Source: Vanessa cardui (taxonomy: Eukaryota; Arthropoda; Insecta; Lepidoptera; Nymphalidae). Taken from it: DNA of 64,000 nucleotides. Below, piece by piece: positions 1 through 13,139 of the stretch; the first letter of the stretch is position 1; each line of letters begins with the position of its first letter. The notes below the pieces were generated by a model. That model was not told the origin of the DNA. It made no database searches and saw only the letters and a list, made by a program, of their open reading frames with translations. A program made the position numbers and the translations under genes. Location: positions 8,494,001 to 8,558,000 of the forward strand of contig NC_061143.1 in NCBI RefSeq assembly GCF_905220365.1. The letters are read 5' to 3'.

Positions 1-314
1 TGACTTTGAGTATAGACAACAAAAAAGTACAAATTACATTTTATTTGTTGGGCCTTCGTAACTAAATAGTTTTATAGAAATACATGACACTTGAACGGTT
101 TAATTAAAACATGTGTTTGTTAAACATAAACTTTGTAAATGTATCACCATACACCCAACAGGTTAACGGATACAAACATAGATATAATATACATACGAGT
201 CGTTACGTCAAGACTTTGTTTATGGAAATGTAGACTATATCATTTGATTAGTATTTGTAAAATTCGAATATTTTTCTTATAAATAATAATATTACGTAAA
301 ATTTTACATTGTAT

Positions 315-633
315 ACAACAACAAAAACAGCAGCCTGTAAATTCCCACTGCTGGGCTAAAGGCCTCTCCTCCCTTTGAGGAGTAAGTTGGAACATATTCC
401 ACCACGCTGTTCCAATGCGGGTTGGCGGAATACACATGTGGCAGAATTCCTGTGAAATTTGTCACATGCAAGCACTCACGATGTTTTCCTTCACCGCTGA
501 GCACGAGATGAATTATAAAGACAAATTAAGCACATGAATCAGCGGTGCTTGCCTGGGTTTGAACCCGCAATCATCGGTTAAGACGCACGCGTTCTAACCA
601 CTGGGCCATCTCTTCTCTTAATGATTATATTTG
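315..633 (-). mobile_element. SINE A, tRNA-derived, near full length
   Basis: Minus-strand copy of the commonest SINE here. The tRNA-like head carries an A box (TGGCCCAGTGG, minus strand of 598-608) and a B box (GGTTCAAACC, minus strand of 556-565), the internal RNA polymerase III promoter. A tRNA-unrelated body follows, then a (TTG)n-type tail at the low-coordinate end. An 11-bp direct repeat TTACATTGTAT flanks it at 304-314 and 634-644 and is a good target-site duplication candidate, although it leaves about 20 extra bases before the usual head. It resembles the tRNA-derived Metulj-type SINEs of Heliconius, recalled from memory. Short open frames across it are repeat translations, not genes. 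Confidence 0.8.
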
Positions 634-644
634 TTACATTGTAT

Positions 645-1550
645 GGTTAGTTTATTTTATAAGGAAAATAGCATGGGTTGTATATAAATCTGTCACCCGT
701 GTATCCATCAACACCCAATGGAGCAGGTCCGTGAAATAAGTGCCTAATAGTATATTTACATAAACATGCAATAGTTAATACGTTACCCTACTTACTTACT
801 TAATTACGAAGATGTTATCAACGATTTTCCAATATTTTGATCGTATCGTAATTAGCAGTTTGTAACGGTCGCTAATGTATTTTCATCAAGTTCAACTTTA
901 TAAAATTCTATTAATTAACAAACCGGGCGATTTGAATATGTGTTTAAAAAAAAAAAAAACGCCATTAGCACTTTTAATATACAATATAAGTGTAAGAACA
1001 TTAAATCGTTCCAGTATTTTATTATATTTTTTTTCAATGTAAATACTCGTTTTTTTATGTTCATGACTGATATTAGTGGACATTTAAATGTTTTTAAATT
1101 GCTTGAAATATATCTAAGATGCCGTTGAGAATACGTTAGAACCGCTATGCGCTGTTCGACAAGATTTTGCTTTTCAAAGTCAAAATGAAAGGGTTTCTAG
1201 CCTTTTAAGAATATCATAGAAAGCTTTGAGCTTGAACTTGCGGCCTGTTAGTACAGTTATACGAAAAAGTTTGTTTCAAATTGTTATTCTAATTAAAATA
1301 ACATTTTCACTTATTTCGTCTTTTATGCGATCTTAGATCGACAATTTATGTGTCTGTCTCGTCGTTCTGTGATAACTACATCATTGGCATTATAAATGTT
1401 AATTCTTCTGAATACTATTTAAAAACGACTTAATTTTATTTTTAATTAGAAAGTAAATAATGAGATAGATGTTGATAAAGAGTTTGTTTATTATACAGCA
1501 AGAAATAAGACTTAATAGATTAACGGAACCCAAAATACGCTTTCTTAATT
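645..1550. other. AT-rich DNA, no feature seen
   Basis: AT-rich sequence with homopolymer A and T runs around 945 and 1030. I see no credible exon, tRNA or repeat family member. Confidence 0.5.
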
Positions 1551-1800
1551 GGCACGATGGCACAGTGGGTTGCATACTTGGATCTTAAATTGAGATCACA
1601 GGTTTAACTCTAGACCAGCCACCATGAGACGATTCAATCACAGTTGATATTGTACTATTAGTGTCACTTGCGAGTAACTTCCTTGGTATCAAGTTATTAG
1701 GAACATTATTATCAAACTTATTCACAGCTTCTACATTATATTCTAAAGCAGGTTAATTTAAGATCTTCATCAGCGGCGAAGGTTAATTCAGTTTAATTTT
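1551..1800 (+). repeat. Decayed tRNA-derived SINE-like sequence
   Basis: A tRNA-like head with A-box match TGGCACAGTGG (about 1559-1569) is followed about 40 bases later by a degenerate B box (GGTTTAACTC). Further down, CAGCGGCGAAGG near 1773 resembles the conserved middle of SINE A (CAGCGGTGAAGG). Probably a very old copy of SINE A or a relative. The match is partial and no target duplication is visible. Confidence 0.35.
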
Positions 1801-3132
1801 GTTACAATTGTCACAGAACCGCCATTCCATCTTTTATCCCCTAATATCGTGATACAAAACGAAAAGCTCGTGTGAACTCGTCATCAGCTGTTCAATCTGA
1901 CCATATTCTGTTAACCTAATCTTGGGATAGAAATGAAAATCGTCAAGAGTTACATTATTTTCTTCAGTTGATAAAATATACAATTAAGTGTTAATTCAAC
2001 TAGATACCATATTAAAATATTATTGTCTGAAATTGAAGATGCGGAATATAATTAATTATAATTAAGCATTTATCGAATTTTCTCGAAATTGTAGTAAATA
2101 AGTGTTGCCATCTTTTTGTTAATTATTTGTGAAAAATGACATAACTACCCTTATGCTACACAGTCTTTTTTTAAATTATGTGGTACAGAACTTTATAATT
2201 TATATGCCATAAATGTATATACGATGAACTACTAGAAATAATGCTAAATTTACTACATTTGATTATTATTTAAAAGAATTTCTTACTTTATGTAATAAGT
2301 ATTGTTTTTTGAACTGTACTATTTCTGACCACATCTGATTGCAAATTTTCAATTTTATTATTAGTATTGATATATTCCTGCTTCTTTAAAATATACAGGA
2401 CTCAGGCAAACATATGAATGACAACATTAAAATATGTACCAAAGCCTTATATAGAAAACTTACCGTGTATCGTCCTACAATATGAAGTTTTATAAATGAC
2501 TGCCTACACTTATGCAGTACATTTTTTTTATTTATAAAAAAAAGAAAAGGTATTATAATTTATGTGCCTTAAATGTTTTGTTTTTGTATTAAGCTAACAA
2601 ATTTAAAATTGATAACAGAGCAAGGTGCATGGACAAAAACTTTGTAATATATATAAATTTAATGCAAATAAGCTTCATAAAATATGAGAAACGTCTTATA
2701 AGGCTTTCAATGAATATTTTTTGTGGTTCTTGCAAAATAGTCAAGTTAATTATGAGGTTAATTTCGAATTTCGAATCCAATATTTACTTTTCGAATATTA
2801 ATTTGTAATATTATGTCTAGTCAGTAGTTACATTGTATACTGTACAGTTTGTCGCTGTCTGTACATTTGTATGTTTGTGTGCGTGCGACCTTTGAGCACA
2901 TGGCCTGCGACCTAGAGCTTACGGGTGGGACGTATCATTATAGCTATTCACTTACTATACCTCTCATACGAAGATATGTTGACGAATATGGAGGAGGCAA
3001 TAGTTAGAGATCTAGTTTGATGAGAATAAAAGCGAGTTTTTAAATAGTCATTTATTTAAATGTGTAACAATACATTATCATGTACGTAATCTACAAAATA
3101 ATAAAAATTAAACAATTTAATAGATAATTTTT
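1801..3132. other. AT-rich DNA, no feature seen
   Basis: No gene, RNA or recognised repeat found. Small open frames here are short, unsupported and of biased AT composition. Confidence 0.5.
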
Positions 3133-3350
3133 GATGACCTCCGTGGTCGAGTAGTGTGTACACCGGTTTTCATGAGTACGCCATTAAGAGGTCCCGGGTT
3201 CGATTCCTGGCCGAATCAATGTAGAAAAGTTTTCTAAATTGTCTTGGGTCTGGGTGTTTGTGGTACCGTCGTTACTTCTGATTTTCCATAACACAAGTGC
3301 TTTAGCTACTTCCATTAGTATAAGAGTATTGTGTGTGATGTAAAAAAATA
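3133..3350 (+). mobile_element. SINE B, tRNA-derived
   Basis: Plus-strand copy of the second SINE family. The head holds an A box (TGGTCGAGTAG) and a canonical B box (GGTTCGATTCC, near 3197). A conserved body follows (TTGTCTTGGGTCTGGGTG, then ACACAAGTGCTTTAGCTAC), with an A-rich tail rich in AAATA. Other copies at 9.5, 28.6, 51.6 and 56.2 kb share the whole layout. Confidence 0.8.
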
Positions 3351-3519
3351 AAATAAAATTATACTAAAGATTATGATGTCTTTAACGAAATGTGATCTTA
3401 TACCTAATTTTTATATTTAGAATTACGATATAAATAAATACACATTTTTTTATTGGGAACTGTTTTTCAGTCTTATAAACGTTATATGTTATGATATTTA
3501 CAAACTCGTCCATAATACC

Positions 3520-3640
3520 ACTTCATAGATGCACGCTGTCCGTAGCGAATAGCGCGCCACGCGCGGAATGCAGCATTAACTAGCACCGCAGCCATCTTCA
3601 TTGGAAAGCGAGACTGTACCGCTTAAACAGGACTTATTTT
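3520..3640. promoter_or_regulatory. GC-rich segment, possible regulatory DNA
   Basis: A short island richer in GC and CpG than its surroundings, including GCGCGCCACGCGCGG near 3550. It also holds GCCATCTT near 3590, the core of the YY1/Pleiohomeotic site. No open frame runs through it. The regulatory reading rests on composition and motif only. Confidence 0.2.
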
Positions 3641-3779
3641 CGTTTACATACATTTCATGAAATACCGTTCACATCACTTTATAACAAACCGATTTTTTTT
3701 TAATTTTTCAAGACCAAGAATCAAATATACATCTTTATATTTTATCTGTGGTCTGATAGCTATGACACATATACGTCAA

Positions 3780-3982
3780 GTTATTGCCCGCGGCTTCGCT
3801 TGAATTTTAGGGGGTTGTCATGTATTTGACAAAAAAGCCATTATGTCCTATCTTGTACTTCAAGTTTGGTTCATAACAAATTTCATCGAATTCGGTTCAG
3901 TGGTTTGGTAGCGAAAGAGCGACATACATATAGACAGAAAGAGTTACTTTCACATTTATAATATTAGTATATATAGTATAGA
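3780..3982 (-). mobile_element. Helitron-like element, family F
   Basis: Read on the minus strand it begins TCTATACTATATATACTA directly after an A, as Helitrons do. It continues through conserved blocks (GTAACTCTTTCTGTC; CGAATTCGATGAAATTTG) and ends near AGCGAAGCCGCGGGCAATA. The expected terminal CTRR is not intact here. Members of the same family lie at 36.7, 57.0, 59.0 and 62.2 kb, all in this orientation. No coding capacity. Assignment to Helitrons is inferred from ends. Confidence 0.5.
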
Positions 3983-3994
3983 TTGTCAATCTCT

Positions 3995-5263
3995 TAATAA
4001 TAAAAACGAATTAGTCGATATAACAATACAGTTTAGTTATAAAGATAAACAGATTAGTGATAAGAATTAAACACTAATGCCAAGTAGCGAAAAGATAATG
4101 AGTGACCCCAAAATCGGCAACCTGTTCCTATGATTCATTTCCCATGACACCGTGGCGCATGAGTCAGGAATGAGTTATAATTCTTGAGATCGTGAATCGT
4201 GATGCCTCTGCACATGCGCTGAACTGTTAGAATTCTAACTGCCGCTCATGATTTGCATATTTACTGTAATCTGTGATTGTAACCGTTGAAAACAGGAAAA
4301 TTTGCAGTCACGGCTGTAATAATTATGTGGGATATTTAAAGATGAATTGGGATAACCATAAAACTACATACAAGTATAATCTGATTAACCGGATTACGCT
4401 TAAAAAATTGTCTTATTGTCTAGTGTTTGCACACCATAAAATTTTAACTCAAATATAAACGTAAACTAAATTGATAATTTTAATTTGATTTTATTTTTAA
4501 ATTATAAAAAAATATGTTACTTATTATATTTATTTTTATTTTATTTATTTTTATGAAAAAAAACAAAAATTTTAATTTAAAAAAAAAAGGATTGAATCGA
4601 AATGTCAGTTAAACAAAAGAGGTTTACTTTTCATTTAAAACTTATTCGTCATCATCATCCGTTTCCGTAAGTATTTTAAACTTGAGTCATGAAATTCTGA
4701 ATAATAAAAAGTGGTCCAACGAAAGCTTGGGAAACGGCTAAGCGTACATTTTGTCTGTCCGTTCCAAAATTTAACGAAACAATCAAGTATTTAGCAGATG
4801 TTTGTAATTAACTTTATCTGTGCCAGATGGACATCTACCTATTGTTAGGTAATCTACCTGCTGTAAATAAACGTGAATACAAAGGCAGTTTATAGTTAGG
4901 TCTGTTAACTTACATTGGAAGCACACGTGTTTTATGATTTTCAATAATGTTTTTGTTTTATGCGATGTACCCCGTATTTAATACTTGCCAAATGTTGCAG
5001 TTTCTTTGAGTCTTGTTTTGTTTTTCATAAATAAGTAAAGATCTTGTTTTCAATTTTACAATAAACCGTTAATCTATTTCGAAAATCGAACACTTGAATG
5101 GTATTTCCTAGCGTGACTTGTTTTTTTTTTTAAATTACGATAACTAGGCAAATGCCAAATGGGATGGCTGACTGTAAATTCTATTCTGCCAACAGAAGTA
5201 GCAACAAGTCTTTTTATTGTCTATGCATTACCATATATGGATTCTAGTATATTATATAGGGAT
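3995..5263. other. AT-rich DNA with a short motif-rich patch
   Basis: Mostly plain AT-rich sequence. Between 4085 and 4265 it holds a perfect AP-1 site TGAGTCA (4160-4166), a 14-bp perfect palindrome GTTAGAATTCTAAC (4226-4239) and an octamer-like ATTTGCATA near 4251. These could be chance or part of an enhancer. No gene is seen. Confidence 0.3.
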
Positions 5264-5356
5264 TATAATTACACTGGCATACTCACTCATCAAACCGGAA
5301 CACAGCAATACAAATTATTATCGTTGTTTTGACGTTAGATAGATGAGTGGGCGCCA
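5264..5356 (-). repeat. Repeat C fragment, decayed
   Basis: Matches the central part of repeat C on the minus strand: ACACTGGC, ACTCACTCATCAAACCGG, AACACAGCAATAC, then GATGAGTGGG. Both ends of the unit are missing. Confidence 0.55.
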
Positions 5357-5359
5357 CGA

Positions 5360-8329
5360 GTGATATAACTTTTTTATAACGATAATTGTTCACAATATGG
5401 CTCAATACACTCATGCACGAATAATTTGAACAAATATTTGTAAATAATTAACTGAGTGAGTGTACGAAGAGTCTTGGACAAACCGTTGGTGTAAATTATA
5501 GACATCTTACACAATAATCTATATAAAGTATTAACTTAGTTGAGTAAGTAATTATTTTATTCGTAACGTCTGTGTCTGGTGAGAGATAGAGACGGTTCTT
5601 GCAACTGCGACATTTAGATTCCGTACATTCGTTGCGACAAGTTTCAAGTGTCAATTTTGAAAGTTTAATGTGACTACAGAAAATAAATATGTCAAATGTA
5701 AAATTCATTAATCGTTAAGCAATAAAAGTTTTCACTGAAAATTTTTATTTTCAATATTTTTTTTTCTATAGATTAACAAATTTAATATTTTAATGGAATA
5801 TTTATTCGTACGAAATTTAATATGAGTTTTACGATTTAAAAATTTGACTTTCATTCAATGTGATATTATTTTTGAAAAACGAAAAAGTAGTAATGATTTT
5901 TACAAAAAGGTAAATAACTAAAGAGTTTCAATATAAAGTTATTACAGAGACGTCGAAACGTTTCCTAAAAAAAAAGTTTTATGTAAGACTTTTTAATATT
6001 ATCGTATTGAGTATACTCTCTCGCGCCCGTATGCTATATATTAATAGATAGTAATACTACCAGGTGGCTATCGAAAGTGTGTCTTTAGAATACATTTGAT
6101 AAGTTTAGCATAAATTATGTTCAATTTAACGAATTTATAAATAGGCGTGATGTCATCTTATACGACGCGAGTGCCGTTAACTGTTACTTTTGTAGTTTAA
6201 ATTAGGTAATTTTTTATTATGACTGTCATTAATCACTATAATTCGATTGGAAGAGGTGGTTTAATGGGAGGGGGGACAATTAAACTGTTCATTAAGGCTT
6301 ATTTGCTTTGTTTTTGCTATTTTTAATTATTGAAATACATTAATTTGATAGGCTGAAACATTACACACAGTTTTTTTTTTAATTTGCTATTATAAGACGC
6401 AATGGAAATTACATCCAATGCCATTGTAATGATGCATGTAAATGTATTCTAAGTATTTTTATTAATGTATCAAAAAAGAAAATTCTTGCTAAGTAATAAG
6501 TTTGTCGACTTAACTTTTTTGTTTATAACAAGCTAGCATAATATATTCACTTCGGGTTAGTTATAAATGTGAAAGTTATTTGTCAACGAATAAAAAATTA
6601 CAGTAATCTCCAATAAACGCTGGCCCGTTCCGTCCGATAACTCGAAGCCACAAACGAGCCTAACCCAAATAACGCTATTTGAAAACATCTGCCTAAAACC
6701 TCTAGAAGTATTTTATCAAAATGTTTAAGTTTTAAGAGACATACAGTCGCTCACATTCCAAATATCCGGCTGAGCGACCTTTAAGGCCGATCAGAATCGC
6801 GCCACTCCTGCGCAGCTCCCGTGCGCTTGCGTGGTCTCGATTTCGTGGCATTTTATAGGGCATTGTATGACGCACTGTTTTAACAAGTAACTCATTAACT
6901 TTTTGTTCAATGCTTCTTTGTAGTAGGGTGTTCCTATTGTAGATTAAATGTGTAGTTAAGTTTGTCATTGATAACTTAATATTTTTAAAAAGAGTTTTAT
7001 AATATGTATAAACTTAAATGAGTCTCCTATCGTATCAGTAAAGGATTATCATTCTTCATAATCAGTTGCTCAATGACAAAGGAGTATAACATACATTTCC
7101 GTATCAGGAGATCAATTTACAATTCCTAAAAACGCGTAATTATAAGTTCCACGGCTGGATATTTTATTTTATTTATTTATAAGGACAACTTACAAAACAC
7201 CATTTATAGGTTTTAAAATAAAGGTAATTACATTTTTAGCTAAGTGTTGTTTCAATTACAAGTTATCACGGCATGGAACATCGTCCGTATTCCCAGCTGT
7301 GGGAAACAAAAGTTACCTTACGATACTGAATGTCGTAGCACAGTTTATATTTACAAAGTTAAATGCAATACAATCTATAGGTATAAAGATCATCGCGGCC
7401 AGACGGTCTGGCTTAGAAGGGATGGAATTCCGTACAGTTACCTAATTCAGCTTTTGGTTAGGAATTAGCCAATCAAATGCCTAGAATATTGTAGTTCGAT
7501 TCGAATGTTTGTACGAATTGATTAGGATCTGTTGTAGAGCTTCTTTTAATATATAATTTGGGCAAATTAATGTATTAATATCATCTCGTTCTTATTTAGT
7601 AAAGGTAAATATTAAGTAACTATTCCTATTTTGAAGTTATTGATTAATGTATTACTTAAGTATAAACAATACATTGGGATGGAGGATAAAGTTTTTGATT
7701 TTTTAATAAAATTGAATACTATTTAAAAAAATCTGTATGTCGCTAATAGTACCACATACCAGGTTCAACTAGCTACCATCCAGATGACCCCATAAGTACG
7801 AAAGGTCAAGGTCAAGCCGTCAAGTTAAGAAGAGGAGAGAAGTTATTACTCGGACTTTGGATTATTCATAAATTTATTGTGAATCATTAAATATATATGG
7901 TTCCGTGGTAAAAAAAAACAGAATTAAATAAATATTTGAACAGCCTAGAATTGATTTAGATAAGTACTTTTTTTCCACAATATTATTTGATTCGCGTCAG
8001 AATCGCCAGTAAGCATTCTCGATTATTTGTGAGAGAGGAATCTTAACTTCGATATTAATCTATATTCGTACACATATTTGTTATTATTAATTGTAGTGAC
8101 CTTTTATATGGAGATAGAAAACTATTAATTTATAACCATGTCTTAAATTCAAGAGATGAGCGTGGACCATAAAACTGTAACGTGATATGATCGAATAAAC
8201 TAAAGTTATGATTGGACTCGAGATTCCCAAACGATAGCTAAGACTCGTATGAGGAGCAGTTTGACGTAGATAATCTTAATTACACACATTCCAACATTCA
8301 TAATTTTCAGTTTTTAAATAATGTACCGA
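5360..8329. other. AT-rich DNA, no supported gene
   Basis: No supported exon. The minus-strand 78-codon frame at 6732-6968 lies in a patch of higher GC (about 6765-6850), but I recognise no protein family in it. A small hairpin GCCAGAC-G-GTCTGGC sits near 7397. The 74-codon frame at 7244-7468 is unrecognised. Confidence 0.4.
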
Positions 8330-8575
8330 TGAGTTGCTATGGCTCAGTGGTTAGAATGCGAGCATCTTGACCGACGATTGTGGGTTCCAACTCAGGTAAG
8401 TACCATTGAATATTCATGTGTTTAATTTGTGTTTGTAATTCATGTCTCGCTCAGTGTTGAAGAAAACATGGTGAGGAAACCTGCATGTTGCCTGCGTCTA
8501 ACTTCATCAAAATGCTGCCACATGTGCATTACATATTGGAACAGCTTGGTGGAATATGTTCCAAACCTCCTCGTC
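8330..8575 (+). mobile_element. SINE A, diverged, 3' truncated
   Basis: The head has an A box (TGGCTCAGTGG) and a weakened B box (GGTTCCAACTC). The body retains GTGAGGAAACCTGCATG, CTGCCACATGTG and GGTGGAATATGTTCCAAACC. The normal 3' block and (TTG)n tail are absent after about 8575. Divergence suggests an old insertion. Confidence 0.7.
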
Positions 8576-9457
8576 GTTGATCAAGCATCTGAAACCTTAT
8601 AGGTCGTGTCGAATTACTTTTCTATCAGACACGATTAAGGGAATGAGTTAATTTGTCTCTGCACTCCTGATTATTACAATATATTCTAACGAATTAGCTT
8701 GTAGCTTCACCTTTAAGAATAGCCACTGTGAGCGAAATCAAGTAAGAGAACTTCATCTTCGATTAAATTAATGTCTATATGTTAAACATAACATATGTGT
8801 ATGTATGTTTTGTTTACCATCACATACTTCGATTATATAATCAAAAACATCATATATTTTATTATTATAAACATATAAAATTTAATGATCGTATCCTAAA
8901 AAGTTTTCAATGGTAGAAAGCTACATTATTCCTGAGTGCTATGGTATAATAATATCATACAATTTTCATTATTAATAAATTACATTGATTTTACTTAACT
9001 TAACTTTACATTATTTTATTAATTAATTATCCTATCCAAGCATAACAGGTATTTATGTATGTACAAGTATATCGTTAAATTTTGTTCCAAATTGATTAAA
9101 CCTTATGTACCTAGTATGTAACTAGATTTATATAGTAATGCGTTTCACTTCCTGTTCGCGATTCAATCAATTAAACATATTAAGTTTTTTTATTGTCTTA
9201 AAATGGTAATATGTACTTGTAGTTTTTTTTCAATCCTGTGAATATTTCATTAAATTTTATAACTTCAATGATAATTTGTATGTTTCCTACAAGTTATTTA
9301 ATTAAGCATTTTTTTATTATATTTATACTTGATAGTAAAATATTTGGTGAATTTTCCGCTAATACCAGTAATTATCTCACCCATTTGAATTCTAATGAAT
9401 TTATTTTTAAAGTCTGGTAACTTTCGAACATTATGTATGTAGTTAAATTATAGTTTT

Positions 9458-9700
9458 ATATAAATAAATAAATATAAATATTGGAAAACATCACATACAT
9501 CACTCTGATCCCAATGTAAGTAGCTAAAGCACTTGTGTTATGGAAAATCAGAAGTAACGACAGCACCACAAACACCTAGACCCGAGACAACATAGAAAAC
9601 TATTGAACTTTTTCAACATCGGCTCGGCCGGGAATAGAACTCGGGACTTCGGAGTGGTGTATCCATAAAAACCGGTGTACACTACTCGAACACATAGGTA
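9458..9700 (-). mobile_element. SINE B, near full length
   Basis: Minus-strand copy with the (TTTA)n-type tail at 9460-9480. It keeps the conserved body (CTAAAGCACTTGTGTTATGG) and the tRNA-like head ending near 9695. The B box is altered by point changes. Same family as the copies at 3.1, 28.6, 51.6 and 56.2 kb. Confidence 0.78.
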
Positions 9701-10480
9701 GTCTTATATATAAGAAAGTGTTAACTTTAATGAAATTGTATTGCATAATAACCATCATGAGTTCGAAAAGGGCATATGTAAACCAAACTTCCCGACATAG
9801 TTCGTACGATGGAAACCATATACATATATCGAAATACACTTTTAGCTCATGTTACCGTTTAACTCTAAACTGATTCAAATATATTTATAAATTCAACACA
9901 AGGGATTGAATTTAAAATCGATAAAGCTACTCATAACCCTTGACCCTCATCTTGGCTAATAAATAATCTATAATACTTAATATCTACATAATATACCATT
10001 TCATAAATATTACGTAATAGTCTTAAATAGATCCGAAAATGAATTATATGGCTAGCTCGGAATGTATTTATGTAGAACTACTATTTGTCCCGGCTTCGCA
10101 TAGCTATAGCAAGCGTTCACATATATATATAACGTAAGTATATAGTGAAGGCTACATACCTCGCTTGCTTATGGACAACATCTTGTCAAATTTTTATCAC
10201 AATTTGATAAATACTTCAGGGACGAATGATATATCATATGCAAATATTCTTTATTATTTATTAAAATCAAGGTAAGTTAAAACAATATATTCATCATTCA
10301 TTTTTTTAATTTGATGTATGTAAATATTATATATCAATTTACCAATCCAATCCATCTGAATTTTACTTAGAAAAACTAGAAAAAAATTCAGTATTGTCTG
10401 GGTTTTTTTTTTATAACAATTTATAGTTTTATTTCATTAAATCTAACATAATTCTTCCTTTTGTATTCTGTAATCTTTAA
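9701..10480. other. AT-rich DNA with weak Helitron-like trace
   Basis: Mostly unremarkable. Around 10088-10103 the phrase GTCCCGGCTTCGCATAG resembles the 3' terminal region of the Helitron-like family H, but no further homology follows, so it is only a possible relic. Confidence 0.25.
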
Positions 10481-10483
10481 TCG

Positions 10484-10762
10484 TTACATAAACAATCTTG
10501 ATATTTTTTCACACAGTCCGAAAAGTATGTTGTTGAATATACTAAAACTTCTTGTATGGAATATCTTCATAAATTTTGAAGTAATCGTCTCACGATTTAA
10601 AGTGTTAAGATGAATATAGGGCTTCGCCATCTGCTGATCAAACCCTTGCGCCGACGGGCATGTGTCCAGACTCCTGTTAAAAGTTAAATTGTTAAAAAAC
10701 GGCCCAACGACCACAGACAATGGGATCGGAGATTTATAACTTTTTAACATCTGTTGCTTCAC
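10484..10762 (-). other. Unrecognised 92-codon open frame beside a perfect splice donor
   Basis: This open frame is not recognisable as any family. The surrounding 10600-10790 is richer in GC than its neighbourhood. On the minus strand a perfect donor consensus CCAG|GTAAGT lies at 10761-10770. A real exon would therefore end at about 10767 and lie at higher coordinates, making this frame intronic. It could be a decayed repeat fragment, a small exon boundary, or chance. I do not claim a gene. Confidence 0.15.
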
Positions 10763-10799
10763 TTACCTGGCCGATTGACTTCGAACGCTAATTGAAAAA

Positions 10800-12528
10800 A
10801 CGCTCTGCGTTACTTTGAATAATATGCATTTGAAATAGAAGTTTTTTTTATTAAAGACTTTTGAAGTATGTTATTAGTATTCTCTTAATATTTAAGAACT
10901 TCTGTTACTTTTCTTTAAACACTAGAATAACTATTATTATATGGGTAATTTATAGAGATTAGTAATTGAAATAATGAAATATTATATTAAAAATAATAAA
11001 ACAGTTATACTTCTTTTTCATGTACGTTAATCGTACGTTAGTAACAAGATAGTAACAATTAAAGATTTTTGAGAAATAATTTCGTATAAATACTAAAACG
11101 TCAGATCTCGTTTTTTTTTTTTATTTCTTGTATATAAGTAAAAACTTGTTTAATACGCGGCACTCTTTGTTTTATAATTTTATAGACGCAAGTAGTTATA
11201 AAAAATATATACATTAGTATACAGTAACTGGCTGTTTTATATTCTAAATGGAAACAGTTCACATATGAATAGTATAAAAACTTAAATGACTTAACAATTT
11301 TTCGCTTTTAATTGAATGAATATAGCAAAATGCATAATGAATATACGTATTATTATTTTTTTGTTTTGTCTAAAATTTTAAATGCTAAGGTCTTATTACG
11401 AATTCTGTGTATTACTAAGTATTATTGAATGTGACTATCGTTATTATTACATCTTACAAAGACAAAATATTATAAATATTAATTATGTATAATTTCAACA
11501 GAAAAGTAATAAATTCTTTTCAAACACGGGTATTAAAACTTTCATTATAATAATTAATATTAAAAGAAAAACGCGAATATGATCACGATAAGATGAAAAA
11601 TCGCACTGCATTAGTAATCATTCACGCTAATTAGAATTGATACGTGCAACGCAAAAACTGACATACCGAACATTCTTAACCGGCCAACCAACTGTTTCAA
11701 ACATGTTTATAACATCCCAGATGCTGTTCGCGAAATATTAAGCTGATTAATTAAAAAACAAACAAAAATAAACCGGCCAAATGACACGTGCCCTGTTTGC
11801 ATATGCTAACAAGGAGCGGTCCGCGCTCATAAACCGTACGGGTTATAATAGTTCGATCAGACGAAGACACTTTTATGTCATCGGGTCTCGATAGTTCGCA
11901 ACGACGATTTAAGCCGATACGACCAATTAATGTGCCCTTAATTAATTAATAACAATAATTCATATAACATTATAGCTCAGAACATTTGCTTATATTAGAT
12001 TAGTTATGTAATATGTTACCAAAAATGTGTCATTAATAAATTGTGTTTTATTATGTAGGTTCGAAAGTTTATTTTTGCTTAAATTTTAAGAGCATAATGT
12101 AGTCATTCTAAATGTGATTCTAATGGGTTGAATCAAAAGGCTGCACTCCTGCGCATCGTACGTTTAACATTGTCAACCGATTGCATCGCGACACATGACG
12201 CGTTGATGTTTTTAATTAAAAAAACGTAAAAAAAAAGATGAGCGTACAGATATCACCTGCCGATGAAAAGGTGTAGATTGACTGAACCCTAAATTCTTCC
12301 CTCCACTGGCCACTCTTAATTCCTTTAATTACTCGTTTAGATAAGACGAAACTCGGTCTAAGGAGTTCTGGAAGTAAATTAACGTGACAAGTCATAAAGA
12401 TTTGTAACCGTCATGTATGGGGTTCCCGTGAATAACCTTCAAATTATGTACTTTAAATGAACCGTAACGCATTTTAATTATTTATCTCATATTTTATAAT
12501 GGTTGTTAAATAAATAGATATTAATCAA
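10800..12528. other. AT-rich DNA, possible conserved non-coding patch
   Basis: No gene seen. The 11620-11960 stretch has more balanced composition and several transcription-factor-like words: AACCGGCC, TTTGCATATG, and repeated TTAATTAA near 11745 and 11938. None is decisive. The rest is simple AT-rich sequence. Confidence 0.25.
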
Positions 12529-12715
12529 ATCAAAGTACTCTTTATTGTACACCAGTAAATAAAACACATAGACACGGTTAGGAAAGATTTACAAGAGGTG
12601 GCCTTATCGCTAACACAGCGATCTCTTCCAGGCAACCTTAAGGTAGAGGCAAAACAAAAATAGAAAGAGGTAGGTAGGTCGTAGGTATTACTAATACATA
12701 CTAGATATATTGCCA
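12529..12715 (-). repeat. Repeat E, retroelement 3' end
   Basis: On the minus strand it ends AATAAAGAGTACTTTGATTT, the same kind of tail that ends repeat D. Its body includes GGTTGCCTGGAAGAGATCGC and AAGGCCACCTC, which I recall as a widely dispersed lepidopteran sequence. Probably a 5'-truncated non-LTR retrotransposon or a SINE that uses its tail. Only one copy is in the window. Confidence 0.5.
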
Positions 12716-13139
12716 AATAAAACAGACTGTTTTTGAAGTGTCAGTGCCTCATTAATTGTCTGCGTTCCTGTAATTAATTTAATAAGCAGTAATTAATATT
12801 TGTAGGCAGCGTGGATATATATAAAAAAAATTCTACTATGTTTATTCATAGTTAGCATTGACAGGATTTGAAGGATAGCTACCTAGTTGAGCTTGATATC
12901 AACTCTCGTAAATGGTACCCGCAACTATGATAGTAAATGAGATCATATCCTGATTATATCGAATTGTATCGACTGATGGGAGATAATGTGACATCGATAA
13001 ATATTGTAGTAATGTTTCATTATAACTTTTAATCTTAGAATAGTGTGAAGATCGTAAATTATCGTGATAAGTGATATCATATAATATGACGATGTCGAAA
13101 CGAACGAAACAAATACGCTTATCGCATCTCTGATCTTTA

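Noticed and set aside
6732..6968. 78-codon minus-strand frame
   Set aside because: Part of it has higher GC, but I recognise no family and see no splice context.
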